A stretch of DNA of 64,000 bases, taken from positions 1-64,000 of the forward strand of contig JABJQG010000003.1 in the NCBI GenBank assembly GCA_018663505.1. The letters are read 5' to 3'. The DNA is from Pseudobdellovibrionaceae bacterium. GTDB taxonomy: Bacteria > Bdellovibrionota > Bdellovibrionia > Bdellovibrionales > UBA1609. Both the position numbers and the translations under genes were made by a program. Each line of letters starts with the position of its first letter. Positions within the stretch are counted from its first letter, which is position 1. Positions 38,045 through 46,889 of this stretch are shown piece by piece. Below the pieces are notes generated by a model. That model made no database searches and had not been told where the DNA came from. It saw only the letters and a list, made by a program, of their open reading frames with translations.

Positions 38045-39097
38045 TTGACCAAACATCAGCAAAAAAACCTCAAGGTCCATTTCATCAAACTATTTTCTTT
38101 TCTAAGCGTTCTAGGACTTAGTGTTTTGCTGATCCTTAAGGTGGACAACCTATTGCTTTCATCCCTCCTCGCTTTTGTAATTAGCTATTTACTTGGCCCA
38201 CTAGTAAATTATATGGAGCGTCGAGGCCTCAACCGTGTAGCTTCAATCATGTTCTTATTCTCCGCAATGAGTCTTACTATATTTATTGGGCTCAGCTCAC
38301 TTTACCCTTTAATATCCAGTCAATTAAGCTCTTTAAAGTCCGACCTGCCTAAATACATTACCGGAACCACTCAGTTAATCAAAGATACCGAAGCCAATTT
38401 TTCTTTTTTAACAGCCATCTTGCTTAACTTTGATCTCAGTGAGTATGTAGAATCATTAATGACTACCTGGGCATCCTCATTATTTGAGGATTTTCCAAAA
38501 TATATTTCGAAATCATTAACCACCGCTATGCTAGCCCCGTTTTTAGCTTTTTTTCTTCTTAAAGACGGACAAAGAATCCTCAAAAGTATATTTAGTTTAG
38601 TTCCAAATCGATTCTTTGAACTTAGTATCAATCTTCAACATCAAATCAATGACCAAATGGGAGGGTTCATTAGGGCACGCATGCTAGAAGCCACAATAGT
38701 AGGCTTTGTGGTTTGGGCTGGACTATGGCTTATACACTTTCCTTACGCCCCACTTTTAGCTACATTTGCAGCGCTCACAAATCTTATCCCTTATATTGGT
38801 CCTCTTATTGGCATGGTACCACCACTTATCATTGCACTAATAAATGGCACTCCATTCATTGGCCTATTTTTAGTGCTCCTACCTTATGCTATCGCCCAAA
38901 TAATAGACATGTTCGTGATTATTCCCCTAGTTGTAGCAAAAATTGTGGATTTGCACCCTGTTACTGTCATTATATCCTTTATTATTGGAGCACAAGTTAT
39001 GGGAGTTCTGGGAATGATCATCTCTATCCCTGTGACCAGCATATTAAAAGTCACAACCACAACTGTTTATAAGCATCTTATTGAATTTACACCGTGA
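38045..39097 (+). CDS. AI-2E-family membrane transporter (PerM/YdiK-like)
   Basis: About seven or eight membrane helices over 350 residues, with family features: two N-terminal helices, a soluble region (about 90-150), then LAPFLAFFLLKDGQRIL, GAQVMGVLGMIISIPVTSIL and NLIPYIGPLIGMVPPLIIAL, which closely match the AI-2E/PerM family. Substrates vary among members, so none is assigned. The start codon is TTG at 38045, one base after the stop of the nucleotide-binding gene. Confidence 0.88.
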   Translation: MTKHQQKNLKVHFIKLFSFLSVLGLSVLLILKVDNLLLSSLLAFVISYLLGPLVNYMERRGLNRVASIMFLFSAMSLTIFIGLSSLYPLISSQLSSLKSDLPKYITGTTQLIKDTEANFSFLTAILLNFDLSEYVESLMTTWASSLFEDFPKYISKSLTTAMLAPFLAFFLLKDGQRILKSIFSLVPNRFFELSINLQHQINDQMGGFIRARMLEATIVGFVVWAGLWLIHFPYAPLLATFAALTNLIPYIGPLIGMVPPLIIALINGTPFIGLFLVLLPYAIAQIIDMFVIIPLVVAKIVDLHPVTVIISFIIGAQVMGVLGMIISIPVTSILKVTTTTVYKHLIEFTP

Positions 39098-39148
39098 TTT
39101 TCCGCGTCAAAACTTACAAGCATTTCCCCTCTTCTGTACACTCATTGC

Positions 39149-39895
39149 ATGAAGCTATCATTATTATTATTATTACTGACCATTCCCTTTTTAATTCAAT
39201 GCTCTACTGCTGAAAAATTTAACGTAAACACTGCGAAAGGTGCCTACGAACAAGCTAAAGATTTGCAGAACGACGAGCGCTTTGAAGAAGCAATTGCAGG
39301 CTTCCAAGAAGTCAGGAATAAATTTCCTTACAGTCATTTTGTTAAAAAATCTGAAATCAGTATTGCTGAAATTTATTTTCAAAGAGAAGATTTTCTTGAA
39401 GCACAACACGCATACCAGCTTTACAAAGACCTTCATCCTAAAGATAAAATAATTGATGCTGTAACATACCAACTAGCACTAAGTATTTTTAAACAGCTTC
39501 CTGACTCTATAGACCGAGACCTCTCTCTTGCTCATGAAGCCATTTTATATTTTGAAGAGGTCATTGATTCGCACCCAACTAGCAAATATGTTAAAAATTC
39601 TAAGCAATATCGAATTGATTGCTTTAAAAAATTAACACAAAAAGAATATTACGTAGCTCAATACTACTATAAACAAAAAAAATTCCTCAGTGCATTAGGT
39701 AGATATGAGAATATAGTAAATAAATATTCAATATATGGATACAACCCCAGGGCCCTTAAAGGTGCTATCTTAAGTTCAATGAAAATCAATCAAAAGGAAC
39801 GAGCTAAAAAGCATTTCAAAACACTTTTAAGCACTCATTCGAAAACTTCTGAAGCTTCTGAAATAAAAGAGGAATTTTATAATGAACTCAAATAA
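39149..39895 (+). CDS. bamD: BamD-like outer-membrane assembly lipoprotein
   Basis: Lipoprotein signal with Cys 18 (FLIQC), then TPR repeats in BamD order: AYEQAKDLQNDERFEEAIAG, YFQREDFLEAQHAY and YVAQYYYKQKKFLSALGRY. The first repeat's VRNKFPYSHF and the fifth's YYYKQ are typical. At 248 residues it matches the family. BamD supports BamA in folding outer-membrane proteins. Confidence is limited because YbgF-type and other TPR lipoproteins look similar. It overlaps the next gene by 14 bases. Confidence 0.85.
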   Translation: MKLSLLLLLLTIPFLIQCSTAEKFNVNTAKGAYEQAKDLQNDERFEEAIAGFQEVRNKFPYSHFVKKSEISIAEIYFQREDFLEAQHAYQLYKDLHPKDKIIDAVTYQLALSIFKQLPDSIDRDLSLAHEAILYFEEVIDSHPTSKYVKNSKQYRIDCFKKLTQKEYYVAQYYYKQKKFLSALGRYENIVNKYSIYGYNPRALKGAILSSMKINQKERAKKHFKTLLSTHSKTSEASEIKEEFYNELK

Positions 39896-40643
39896 TGATG
39901 TAAATGGGCTCTTTCATGCTGCTGTTGATTTTTTCAAAGAAAATGATTTCAGCTCTGCAGAACCTCTCCTCAACCAACTGATACTTAAGGGTTCAAAAAA
40001 ACCTGATGTTTTTCATATGCTTGGAACTATTTTTTATGATCAAGGAAAATTTAAGAAGGCTGTTCGCTCATTTAAAAGAGCCTTACAGTTGGACCCCACA
40101 TTCACTGATGCTAGTATAGGCTTAAGTATTATTCTAAATGATTTGGGTAAGTACGATGAGGGTCAGAAAGTTTTTGAAGAAGCTCAAGTTCACATGAAAT
40201 TAAAAAATAAAAAAGAAGATTCTTATATTAACGAACGAATAGCTTTAAAACACGAAGAACTTGCCGAACTGTATTTTCGCTACGAAAGATACAATGAAGC
40301 TTTGGAGCAATACCTGAAAGCATATAAAATTTTTAATCAACGCACACAACCTCTACACAGCGCCTGCGACTGTTTTCTAAAACTAAATTCCACTAGCAAG
40401 GCCATCCATCTTCTCTCAAACCTTATCAAAAAATACCCTAAAGATCTAAATAGCAAAATAAAACTAGGGCAAATTTACTATGACTTAGGAAATATCACTC
40501 AGTCTGTTGAAATTTGGGAAAACGTACTAACAATTGACCCAGAAAACAAGGGCGCAAAAAGTCTTTTAAACCGAGCACATATAACTGAATTTACAAACCA
40601 ATCAATAACTAATGAGGTCTCCCATGAGTCGCTTACTCAATGA
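39882..40643 (+). CDS. TPR-repeat protein
   Basis: A 253-residue soluble protein made of at least five TPR units (for example AVDFFKENDFSSAEPLLNQL, GTIFYDQGKFKKAVRSFKRA, AELYFRYERYNEALEQYLKA, GQIYYDLGNITQSVEIWENV). There is no signal peptide. TPRs mediate protein-protein contact, so it is probably a scaffold. It overlaps the BamD-like gene at its start and the hpt gene at its end. Confidence 0.85.
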   Translation: MNSNNDVNGLFHAAVDFFKENDFSSAEPLLNQLILKGSKKPDVFHMLGTIFYDQGKFKKAVRSFKRALQLDPTFTDASIGLSIILNDLGKYDEGQKVFEEAQVHMKLKNKKEDSYINERIALKHEELAELYFRYERYNEALEQYLKAYKIFNQRTQPLHSACDCFLKLNSTSKAIHLLSNLIKKYPKDLNSKIKLGQIYYDLGNITQSVEIWENVLTIDPENKGAKSLLNRAHITEFTNQSITNEVSHESLTQ

Positions 40644-41139
40644 TATGAATCCATTCATTACCAAAAGTGAAATAGATAAGCTTATCCACGAACTTGCGGA
40701 AAATTTAAATCGAGAATATCAAGGCAAAGAAGTAATCATTATTTGCCCTCTCAAAGGATCCATTCTATTTGTTGCAGACCTTATGAGGAAATTACAGTTT
40801 AAAGTTCAGTTAGATTTTGTTCATCTCACTTCACCAAAAAATGAAAATGTACGCATTTTAAAAGATGTGAGTCTTAATATTTCTAACCAACACCTTCTGG
40901 TTGCCGAAGAAATCATTGATGCCGGACGTACTCTCAGTTTTTTAAAAACACGGCTCTTGGCGTCCCATCCAGCTTCATTAAAAGTTGTCACACTGTTTGA
41001 TAAACCTGCTCGCAGAGAACTCCCCATTAAAGCAGACTACATCGGGCAAACCATCGATGACCGTTATGTTGTTGGCTATGGAATGGATTCTGAAGAGGTT
41101 GGACGTAATTATAAAAACCTTTATACTTACGCCAACTAA
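40624..41139 (+). CDS. hpt: hypoxanthine phosphoribosyltransferase
   Basis: A purine salvage enzyme that joins hypoxanthine or guanine to PRPP. The start at 40624 follows GAGG by six bases. The PRPP-binding loop EEIIDAGRTLSFL has the conserved Asp, and IICPLKGSILFVADLMRKL near the N-terminus and VVGYGMDSEEVGRNYKNLY near the end are family signatures. Length is 171 residues. It is the last gene of the plus-strand block and converges with an outer-membrane candidate. Confidence 0.93.
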   Translation: MSRLLNDMNPFITKSEIDKLIHELAENLNREYQGKEVIIICPLKGSILFVADLMRKLQFKVQLDFVHLTSPKNENVRILKDVSLNISNQHLLVAEEIIDAGRTLSFLKTRLLASHPASLKVVTLFDKPARRELPIKADYIGQTIDDRYVVGYGMDSEEVGRNYKNLYTYAN

Positions 41140-42254
41140 AACATATGAGAAATTCTAAAAGTCATTGTGCTCTCCGCAGAAATGTTAAAAACCTTCTGTG
41201 GACTGTTCATTAGTAGTGAAAGTGAAGTTTTCTCTGCCAGTAAATAATTAACTTTTGCAAACAAGTCTTCGCTATGTAGTTCACTTGAGTTTGCATATTT
41301 TAAATTTAACTTTTTGTTTCTATATAAAGTTTTGGCTTTTTTAAGTACACTGCCCCCTACCTCAAAAATAACTTTTCTATATTTTTTTGAAATACTTAAT
41401 AGGTAATTACTGTCTTCACCGGGAAGCTGTGAATCATTAATATATTTCCACTCTTGTTTTTCATTTTTTAAACCAACGCTAACTTGATTTTGCCAATGAA
41501 TATTTTTGGAACCAGCAATATGTATTTGAATATTTTTTGCTAAATAATATTCATAGTAAACGCCTAAATCTATATTTAAAGTCGGCTCATTGTTAGGGTC
41601 ATAATATATGTCATGGTGACTATCTAGTTTCTCCAATGGGAAGCTCAAAGTATTTAGAAACATTATTCTAGAATTATAATTTGAGCCTATCTGTATACTA
41701 TTTCTAATATCAATATGTTTTACGATCACAGACTCTTCTACTTCACCTGGAAGGTGGACACGTTTCTCTCTGAGTTTTTGAATCACTAATGATTTTTCAT
41801 CATTCTTACTAATATTCAATTCTTTTTTAAAAATGGAATACTGGCTTGAATAAAGCTGTGAAATCGTTGTAGTTCTTTTTTCGTAAGTAAATGGGATATC
41901 CACTGATAAGTTCCAAGTATCAGATAAATTATATGCCATAACAATACCCATACTTCTTATGGTTTGCTGTGAAGATACGTTGTATTTCATAACCTCACTA
42001 TCAATATTGAATGCACCAAGATTATTTGAATTCGACTTTTTAAAACTTTTAACATTTGAACTAAAAAGGTCACCCCAGCTTACAGAGTCACTGAACACAG
42101 ATTTTTTTTTCTCGTTTATAGCTGAACCATTTGCGTAAAAGCTAAGCTGTAACTGCATAATGTTATTTAAGGAGTTTCTATTATAATTTGTCCATTCCAC
42201 AGCATATACAGAAGTGGACAAAAAAATAGAATACATGAATATTAGGAGTTTCAA
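41136..42254 (-). CDS. exported protein, possible outer-membrane beta-barrel
   Basis: A clear signal peptide (LLIFMYSIFLSTSVYA, cut before VEW) starts this 372-residue protein. The rest alternates polar and aromatic residues in short segments, and the C-terminus ends in Phe (TFRISHMF), as in many outer-membrane beta-barrels. It has few cysteines and no enzyme motif. No family is recognised. It is monocistronic and converges with hpt, overlapping by four bases. Confidence 0.7.
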   Translation of the reverse strand: MKLLIFMYSIFLSTSVYAVEWTNYNRNSLNNIMQLQLSFYANGSAINEKKKSVFSDSVSWGDLFSSNVKSFKKSNSNNLGAFNIDSEVMKYNVSSQQTIRSMGIVMAYNLSDTWNLSVDIPFTYEKRTTTISQLYSSQYSIFKKELNISKNDEKSLVIQKLREKRVHLPGEVEESVIVKHIDIRNSIQIGSNYNSRIMFLNTLSFPLEKLDSHHDIYYDPNNEPTLNIDLGVYYEYYLAKNIQIHIAGSKNIHWQNQVSVGLKNEKQEWKYINDSQLPGEDSNYLLSISKKYRKVIFEVGGSVLKKAKTLYRNKKLNLKYANSSELHSEDLFAKVNYLLAEKTSLSLLMNSPQKVFNISAESTMTFRISHMF

Positions 42255-42372
42255 AGGGCCTCTTTCAAAGTGGTGAAAAATTAACCCTATATATAATGAT
42301 TTGACGCGGTGGTCAACTTTCTATATGAATTTGAAATCCGTTCACAAGAAGCAAAAACATATAGATATCTGA

Positions 42373-42558
42373 TTAATTCACAAGAACATTTACTACAAAA
42401 AAGATTACAACCGAATAAACAAATACCATCACTAATTGACCTGAAAACATGAAAAATCCTTTTTTCATCTGCCTACACTGAGGCTTTTTACACACACTCA
42501 GAGATATCTCATCAATAATGAACATTTCTGTCAATTGTAAAGCCTTAATAATACTCAA
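42373..42558 (-). CDS. possible small membrane protein
   Basis: A 61-codon frame beginning with TTG overlapping the rimO stop. Its last 31 residues, from an internal ATG at 42468 (MKKGFFMFSGQLVMVFVYSV then a hydrophobic stretch), look like a single membrane helix. No ribosome-binding site is convincing for either start, so this may be spurious. Confidence 0.25.
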   Translation of the reverse strand: MSIIKALQLTEMFIIDEISLSVCKKPQCRQMKKGFFMFSGQLVMVFVYSVVIFFVVNVLVN

Positions 42559-43898
42559 ATTATATGACCAACTAGATCATAGTCATGGCTTTCAGTGATT
42601 TCCACACTCACCATGTCGCCCTTTGTAGCTTTTCCGTCATTAATATAAACTAGACCATCAATATCTGGACCTTGGAAAAAAGTACGCCCCTGAAGTAAAA
42701 GCTCAGACTCTTCACTCACTCCATCTACGAGAACTTGGTAGGTTTTCCCCAAATGTCCTTGTTGTGCCTCATAAGAGATTTCCTTCTGTAATGCCATTAA
42801 TTCATTAAATCTCTGTTCTTTTACAGAATTCTCAATTTGGCTTTCAAAACTGGCCGCCTTTGTCCCTTCTTCTTTTGAATACTGAAAACAGCCCACATGT
42901 TCAAATTTATTCATCTCAACAAAATCTAATAACTCATTAAATGCCTCTTCTGTCTCTCCTGGAAATCCAACAATAAATTGAGTACGAATAACTGCATCTG
43001 GCATTTTTTTACGAATTTTATTAACTACGTCCTGAATTTTTTGTTTATCCATTCTTCTGTTCATCTTCTGTAAAACACCATCATTTATATGTTGAAGAGG
43101 CATATCAAAGTAATTTAATAAATTACTTTTCTCTTTAAATAGCTGAATCATCTCATCGGTCAAAGCATCCGGATATTGGTAAAGCACCCTAATCCACTGT
43201 GCACCAGATTGTTCAGATAATGCCTTTAGTAACTCATATGGTGTCTCATCAGGAAGATTCTGCTTTTTTCTTAAATCCCAACCATAGTCAGTAAAGTCAT
43301 GAGAAATCACAATAATCTCTTTAACACCACCAGCAACTAACAATTTAGCTTCGGACACTATGGACTTTATTGTTCTAGATTGCAGGCCTCCTCGGATCAT
43401 TGGAATAGCGCAAAATGCACAAAGCTTTTTACAACCTTCAGAAATCTTTAAATATGCACGGTGGCTGGGTTGAGAGTTTTGCCTAGGAGTGCTTTCTTGT
43501 TGTAAAAAAGTAGATTGGTGAAAATAACTTTTCTTTGTCTTATCTATATTATGATCTTTTAAAATCTTAGGAAGGTCTTGAAACGCACCCGAACCTACAA
43601 ATAAATCTACTTCTGGAAGCTCTTTAACTAATTCTTCTTTATATCTTTGAGTTAAACACCCGGCCATTACTAGTTTTTTCAGTTTTCCCTTTTTTTTAAA
43701 TTCAGCCATGTCAAATATTGCTTGTAAGGATTCCTGTTTTGAATCTTCAATAAATCCACATGTATTCACCACAATAACTTCAGCTTCTTCCGGGAGCTCA
43801 ACCACTTGGTAGTTCTCATTCTGTAATGTTGCTAACATAATTTCAGAATCAACTAAGTTCTTGGGGCAACCCAAACTAATAAAGTGAACAGTATTCAT
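42555..43898 (-). CDS. rimO: ribosomal protein S12 methylthiotransferase
   Basis: A radical SAM enzyme that thiomethylates Asp88 of S12. The N-terminal cluster uses cysteines in SLGCPKNLVDSE, VVNTCGFIEDS and MAGCLTQRY. The radical-SAM cluster is CKKLCAFCAIP (CxxxCxxC). A C-terminal TRAM domain follows (about 380-447). SLGCPKNLVDSE distinguishes RimO from MiaB. At 447 residues it is full length. It precedes the LolA-like gene's end by 20 bases. Confidence 0.95.
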   Translation of the reverse strand: MNTVHFISLGCPKNLVDSEIMLATLQNENYQVVELPEEAEVIVVNTCGFIEDSKQESLQAIFDMAEFKKKGKLKKLVMAGCLTQRYKEELVKELPEVDLFVGSGAFQDLPKILKDHNIDKTKKSYFHQSTFLQQESTPRQNSQPSHRAYLKISEGCKKLCAFCAIPMIRGGLQSRTIKSIVSEAKLLVAGGVKEIIVISHDFTDYGWDLRKKQNLPDETPYELLKALSEQSGAQWIRVLYQYPDALTDEMIQLFKEKSNLLNYFDMPLQHINDGVLQKMNRRMDKQKIQDVVNKIRKKMPDAVIRTQFIVGFPGETEEAFNELLDFVEMNKFEHVGCFQYSKEEGTKAASFESQIENSVKEQRFNELMALQKEISYEAQQGHLGKTYQVLVDGVSEESELLLQGRTFFQGPDIDGLVYINDGKATKGDMVSVEITESHDYDLVGHII

Positions 43899-43918
43899 AA
43901 AATCTCTTTTTGGTTATA

Positions 43919-44569
43919 TTAAAAATGCAATAGCTCTGCATTTTTTGGAAGGACAAAATCTAGTTGCTTTAATTTAAACTTAGCATGGAAGTCACTTTTT
44001 GTAATTCTGTAACTAATTTCATTACCTAAATTATCCCACTGACGCAGTAATTCAATTTCAAAACTGCTATTTGTCACTATAGCTAATTTATTTATACCTG
44101 GAAATTCTTCAGCATTTTTTGGACGCAAAACATAACTACTTAATTTATTTTTTTCAGCATGTTCAACAAAAACAAACTTCTTAAGCATTTTATTATCAGC
44201 AAAAAGTAATCCTAAAAGGGTTTGAGATTTTTTTAATACTTTTGATTTTTTTATCTTTGAAACCTGCCATCGACTTTTACCAAATGATTTTACTTTTTGC
44301 TTTAACCAAATATTATCAATATCTATAACTATTTCTGAATTCTCAGGTTTAGAATAAACAAGTTTTAAACGACCTTTGGAGTAAATAAGAGTACCTTCAG
44401 TTATCTTTTCCCTACCCATAAGCAGTTCTTGCTTTATGGTTTTTTTAACATGCATAGAAACTTTGGTACTATTCCAATATTTACTCAAAACCTTTTCTAG
44501 TTCTGTTTGTGAAGCAAAAACGCTTTGGAAAGAAAAGCATAATATAAAATAGGAAACTAACTTTTTCAT
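43919..44569 (-). CDS. LolA-like periplasmic lipoprotein carrier
   Basis: A signal peptide (VSYFILCFSFQSVFA) is followed by an open beta-barrel-like sequence: a first helix (LEKVLSKYWNSTKVSMHVKK), then strands such as GTLIYSKGRLKLVYSKPENS and the late DFHAKFKLKQLDFVLPKN, typical of LolA/LolB folds. LolA carries lipoproteins from the Lol transporter to the outer membrane. At 216 residues the length fits. Sequence identity in this family is low, so related LolA-fold proteins cannot be excluded. Confidence 0.8.
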   Translation of the reverse strand: MKKLVSYFILCFSFQSVFASQTELEKVLSKYWNSTKVSMHVKKTIKQELLMGREKITEGTLIYSKGRLKLVYSKPENSEIVIDIDNIWLKQKVKSFGKSRWQVSKIKKSKVLKKSQTLLGLLFADNKMLKKFVFVEHAEKNKLSSYVLRPKNAEEFPGINKLAIVTNSSFEIELLRQWDNLGNEISYRITKSDFHAKFKLKQLDFVLPKNAELLHF

Positions 44570-44650
44570 AAATTTAACATATATGAGAGAAACACTTTAA
44601 GCAATATTAATGCTGTATCAAGACTTTAGAGATATTTTTTTTAGTATATT

Positions 44651-45295
44651 TTACAGACGGTAAGTTACCGTAATGCATGAAGTTTTCCCAAACATTTTTA
44701 GATATTCGTATGCTTTTTTTGCCGTAGCACCTGTAGTAAGAATATCATCCACAAAAACAATCTCGGAAAATTTATAGAGAAAAGATTCCCACCCTAGCGG
44801 CAGATTGTCTTTAATTTTTAACTTAAGCTTATTTCTCTCAGCTCTATTTTTTTGCTTTTGTTCTAAATCCTTTGAGCGATCAAATAAATCAAAGTATTGT
44901 GTCCCATAGACTTTTGCCAATGCCATGGCCCACTGCCCGGCATGATCAACCTCATGATTCTTGGATGGGGCGGGTACAAAAACCGGATTTTTAAATCCAT
45001 ATTTCGAATGATATAGAGCAAATTGAGAAGCCAATTTGTTAAAAGTAACCTGCGCCCTCCCCCCTTTAATTCCATAAATTAACGAATGAACCAAGCTAGA
45101 GTTATCCCCTTTTTCCCAATCAAATAAATAAAAATGTAAATAACCCGACTTTATCTCACGTAAACCACTAACTTTATGAGTTTTATCTAAAAGTTTACGA
45201 AAGCAAGAATAGCAAAATATATTCTCACCCTGGTAAACATACTCACCACAATGAACACAAAATTGAAAACAAATTAAATCCACCCAATTTTTCAT
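44651..45295 (-). CDS. ComF-family phosphoribosyltransferase-like protein
   Basis: An N-terminal zinc-ribbon (CVHCG, CYSC) is followed by a phosphoribosyltransferase fold with the PRPP motif VFVDDILTTGATAKKAYEYL. The pattern VPAPSKNHEVDHAGQWAMAL is characteristic of ComF. In naturally competent bacteria ComF acts in DNA uptake; elsewhere its role is unclear. Length 214 is normal. Confidence 0.88.
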   Translation of the reverse strand: MKNWVDLICFQFCVHCGEYVYQGENIFCYSCFRKLLDKTHKVSGLREIKSGYLHFYLFDWEKGDNSSLVHSLIYGIKGGRAQVTFNKLASQFALYHSKYGFKNPVFVPAPSKNHEVDHAGQWAMALAKVYGTQYFDLFDRSKDLEQKQKNRAERNKLKLKIKDNLPLGWESFLYKFSEIVFVDDILTTGATAKKAYEYLKMFGKTSCITVTYRL

Positions 45296-45390
45296 ATAAA
45301 ATCTTAGTGCAATTTTCGTGACAGTTTAAAGAGACAATATACATGCTTTCATTGTGAGAATAATTTTGAGAATAAAAACCACCAGTTCAA

Positions 45391-45864
45391 CTATTCATTA
45401 TGATAAGGTTTATTGTTTTTAATCATAATAGCTCTATAAATCTGTTCTAACGCCATAATCTGAGCCACGTGATGATTCATAGTAAGACTAGATAGCTTTA
45501 CTTTTAAATGAGCCCTATTTTTTATGGTATCAGAGACTCCATAGGCTCCACCAATTAAAAAATGTACGGTTGATGCAGAGTTTTCAAATACAGCAAATAG
45601 TTTTTGGGAGAATTCAATTGAGTTTTTAAAGTCATAGCCGGTTTCATCAAATAAAACTAAATAATCTTTCAATTCTATCTTTTTTAAAATCAGCTCTTCT
45701 TCTTTTTTGATTTTTTTAACTTTATCGTCTCGAGAAAAGTTTTTGGATTTAATAATTTTATAATCAATAGGCACATGATGATTGATCTTTTTGACAAATT
45801 CAGTTGTGGCCTCTTCTGCCCAACTCAATTTTTGAGTCATAAAGCTATGAAAGATTATTTTCAT
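45391..45864 (-). CDS. rlmH: 23S rRNA pseudouridine(1915)-N3-methyltransferase
   Basis: A small SPOUT methyltransferase of 157 residues. The SAM-binding knot is FLIGGAYGVSDTIKNRA, and the C-terminus (LEQIYRAIMIKNNKPYHNE) is the RlmH signature that ends almost all family members. It lies five bases after the NadD-RsfS fusion, both ribosome-related, in the obg operon. Confidence 0.95.
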   Translation of the reverse strand: MKIIFHSFMTQKLSWAEEATTEFVKKINHHVPIDYKIIKSKNFSRDDKVKKIKKEEELILKKIELKDYLVLFDETGYDFKNSIEFSQKLFAVFENSASTVHFLIGGAYGVSDTIKNRAHLKVKLSSLTMNHHVAQIMALEQIYRAIMIKNNKPYHNE

Positions 45865-45869
45865 ATACT

Positions 45870-46889
45870 CTAGCCATCAATAGTTAGTTGACGACCTTCG
45901 CTCCAAAGTTCTTCTAGGTTATACTCCATACGAACATAATCATAAAAAATATGGACTATTAAAGAACCGTAATCCATGACTATCCAACGCCCTTCTTCTC
46001 TACCATCCACACTATATGGGTAAAAACCAAATTCATCCTTAATACTATCAGATAAGTGCCTCGACAAAGAAACCACCTGTCTAGTATTAGAGGCCGATGC
46101 CACAATACTAAAGGCAGAGGGTTTATCAATAAGTCTTAAATCATAGGCTTGAACATTAATGGCTTGTTTTTCCGCTAATATTTTTAAACAGCTTAAAGTG
46201 AACTGTTCGTAGTCTTGAATTTGTTTATTTACTGAATCGAATAGGTTTTCATCTCTAATGAACTTTTCTACTTCAGGAACTAAAAACCTATCCACTGATT
46301 TTCCAGACCTTAACCTTTTTCTTATATCACTAGCTGAGACATCAATATCTTTTAAACGAACAAACTGAATAGATTTACCCGTTGATAACAACGCCAGTTT
46401 GCCTTCAAACACTTCAATATATTTTTTTAAACCTTCTGGGAATTCATCTTTTGTAAAAGGCAAACTGTAACCCGGTCTTGTTGTTACAACTAAGTTCACC
46501 TGACTAATTATGTCTTGATAATCTTTCCATTGATCGAAATTATAAAACTGATCTGCACCAATAATTAAGAATAGATTTTCATTATTCAAGGTTTCCTTAA
46601 GCTGCATAAGAGTATCAATTGTATAACTAACCCCATCTCTATTTAGCTCTATCTCGTCGATTTCTAAAAAATCTTGGTAATCATGTAAGCCAAGTTCTAC
46701 CATTTTTAATCTTTGTTCTGCAGATGGACCTTCAATATTCTGTCGTAGTGGAGTTTCTCTAGCCGGAATCACTTTTATACGCTCTAAATCCATTTCGTGC
46801 TTAATAGATAACATGGCATTTAAATGACCATTGTGAATTGGGTTAAAATAACCTCCAAAAATTCCTATTTTATTCGCTTTTTGATCCAA
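45870..46889 (-). CDS. nadD: nicotinate-nucleotide adenylyltransferase fused to ribosomal silencing factor (NadD-RsfS), TTG start
   Basis: Residues about 1-215 are NadD: GGYFNPIHNGHLNAML at the N-terminus, LFLIIGADQFYNF, and DVSASDIRKRLRSG, together forming NaAD from NaMN and ATP. Residues about 225-339 are RsfS (DUF143), ending DYGSLIVHIFYDYVRMEYNL, which blocks 50S-30S joining in starvation. The TTG at 46889 is chosen because GGAGGAGT lies at 46895-46902; an earlier TTG at 46916 is less likely. In most bacteria nadD and rsfS are separate adjacent genes, so this is a fusion of neighbours. Confidence 0.92.
   Translation of the reverse strand: MDQKANKIGIFGGYFNPIHNGHLNAMLSIKHEMDLERIKVIPARETPLRQNIEGPSAEQRLKMVELGLHDYQDFLEIDEIELNRDGVSYTIDTLMQLKETLNNENLFLIIGADQFYNFDQWKDYQDIISQVNLVVTTRPGYSLPFTKDEFPEGLKKYIEVFEGKLALLSTGKSIQFVRLKDIDVSASDIRKRLRSGKSVDRFLVPEVEKFIRDENLFDSVNKQIQDYEQFTLSCLKILAEKQAINVQAYDLRLIDKPSAFSIVASASNTRQVVSLSRHLSDSIKDEFGFYPYSVDGREEGRWIVMDYGSLIVHIFYDYVRMEYNLEELWSEGRQLTIDG

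Noticed and set aside
38713-39072. Plus-strand frame of 119 codons, Tyr/Ser/His-rich
   Set aside because: It lies wholly inside the AI-2E-type transporter gene in another frame; its composition is what a shifted membrane-protein frame gives.
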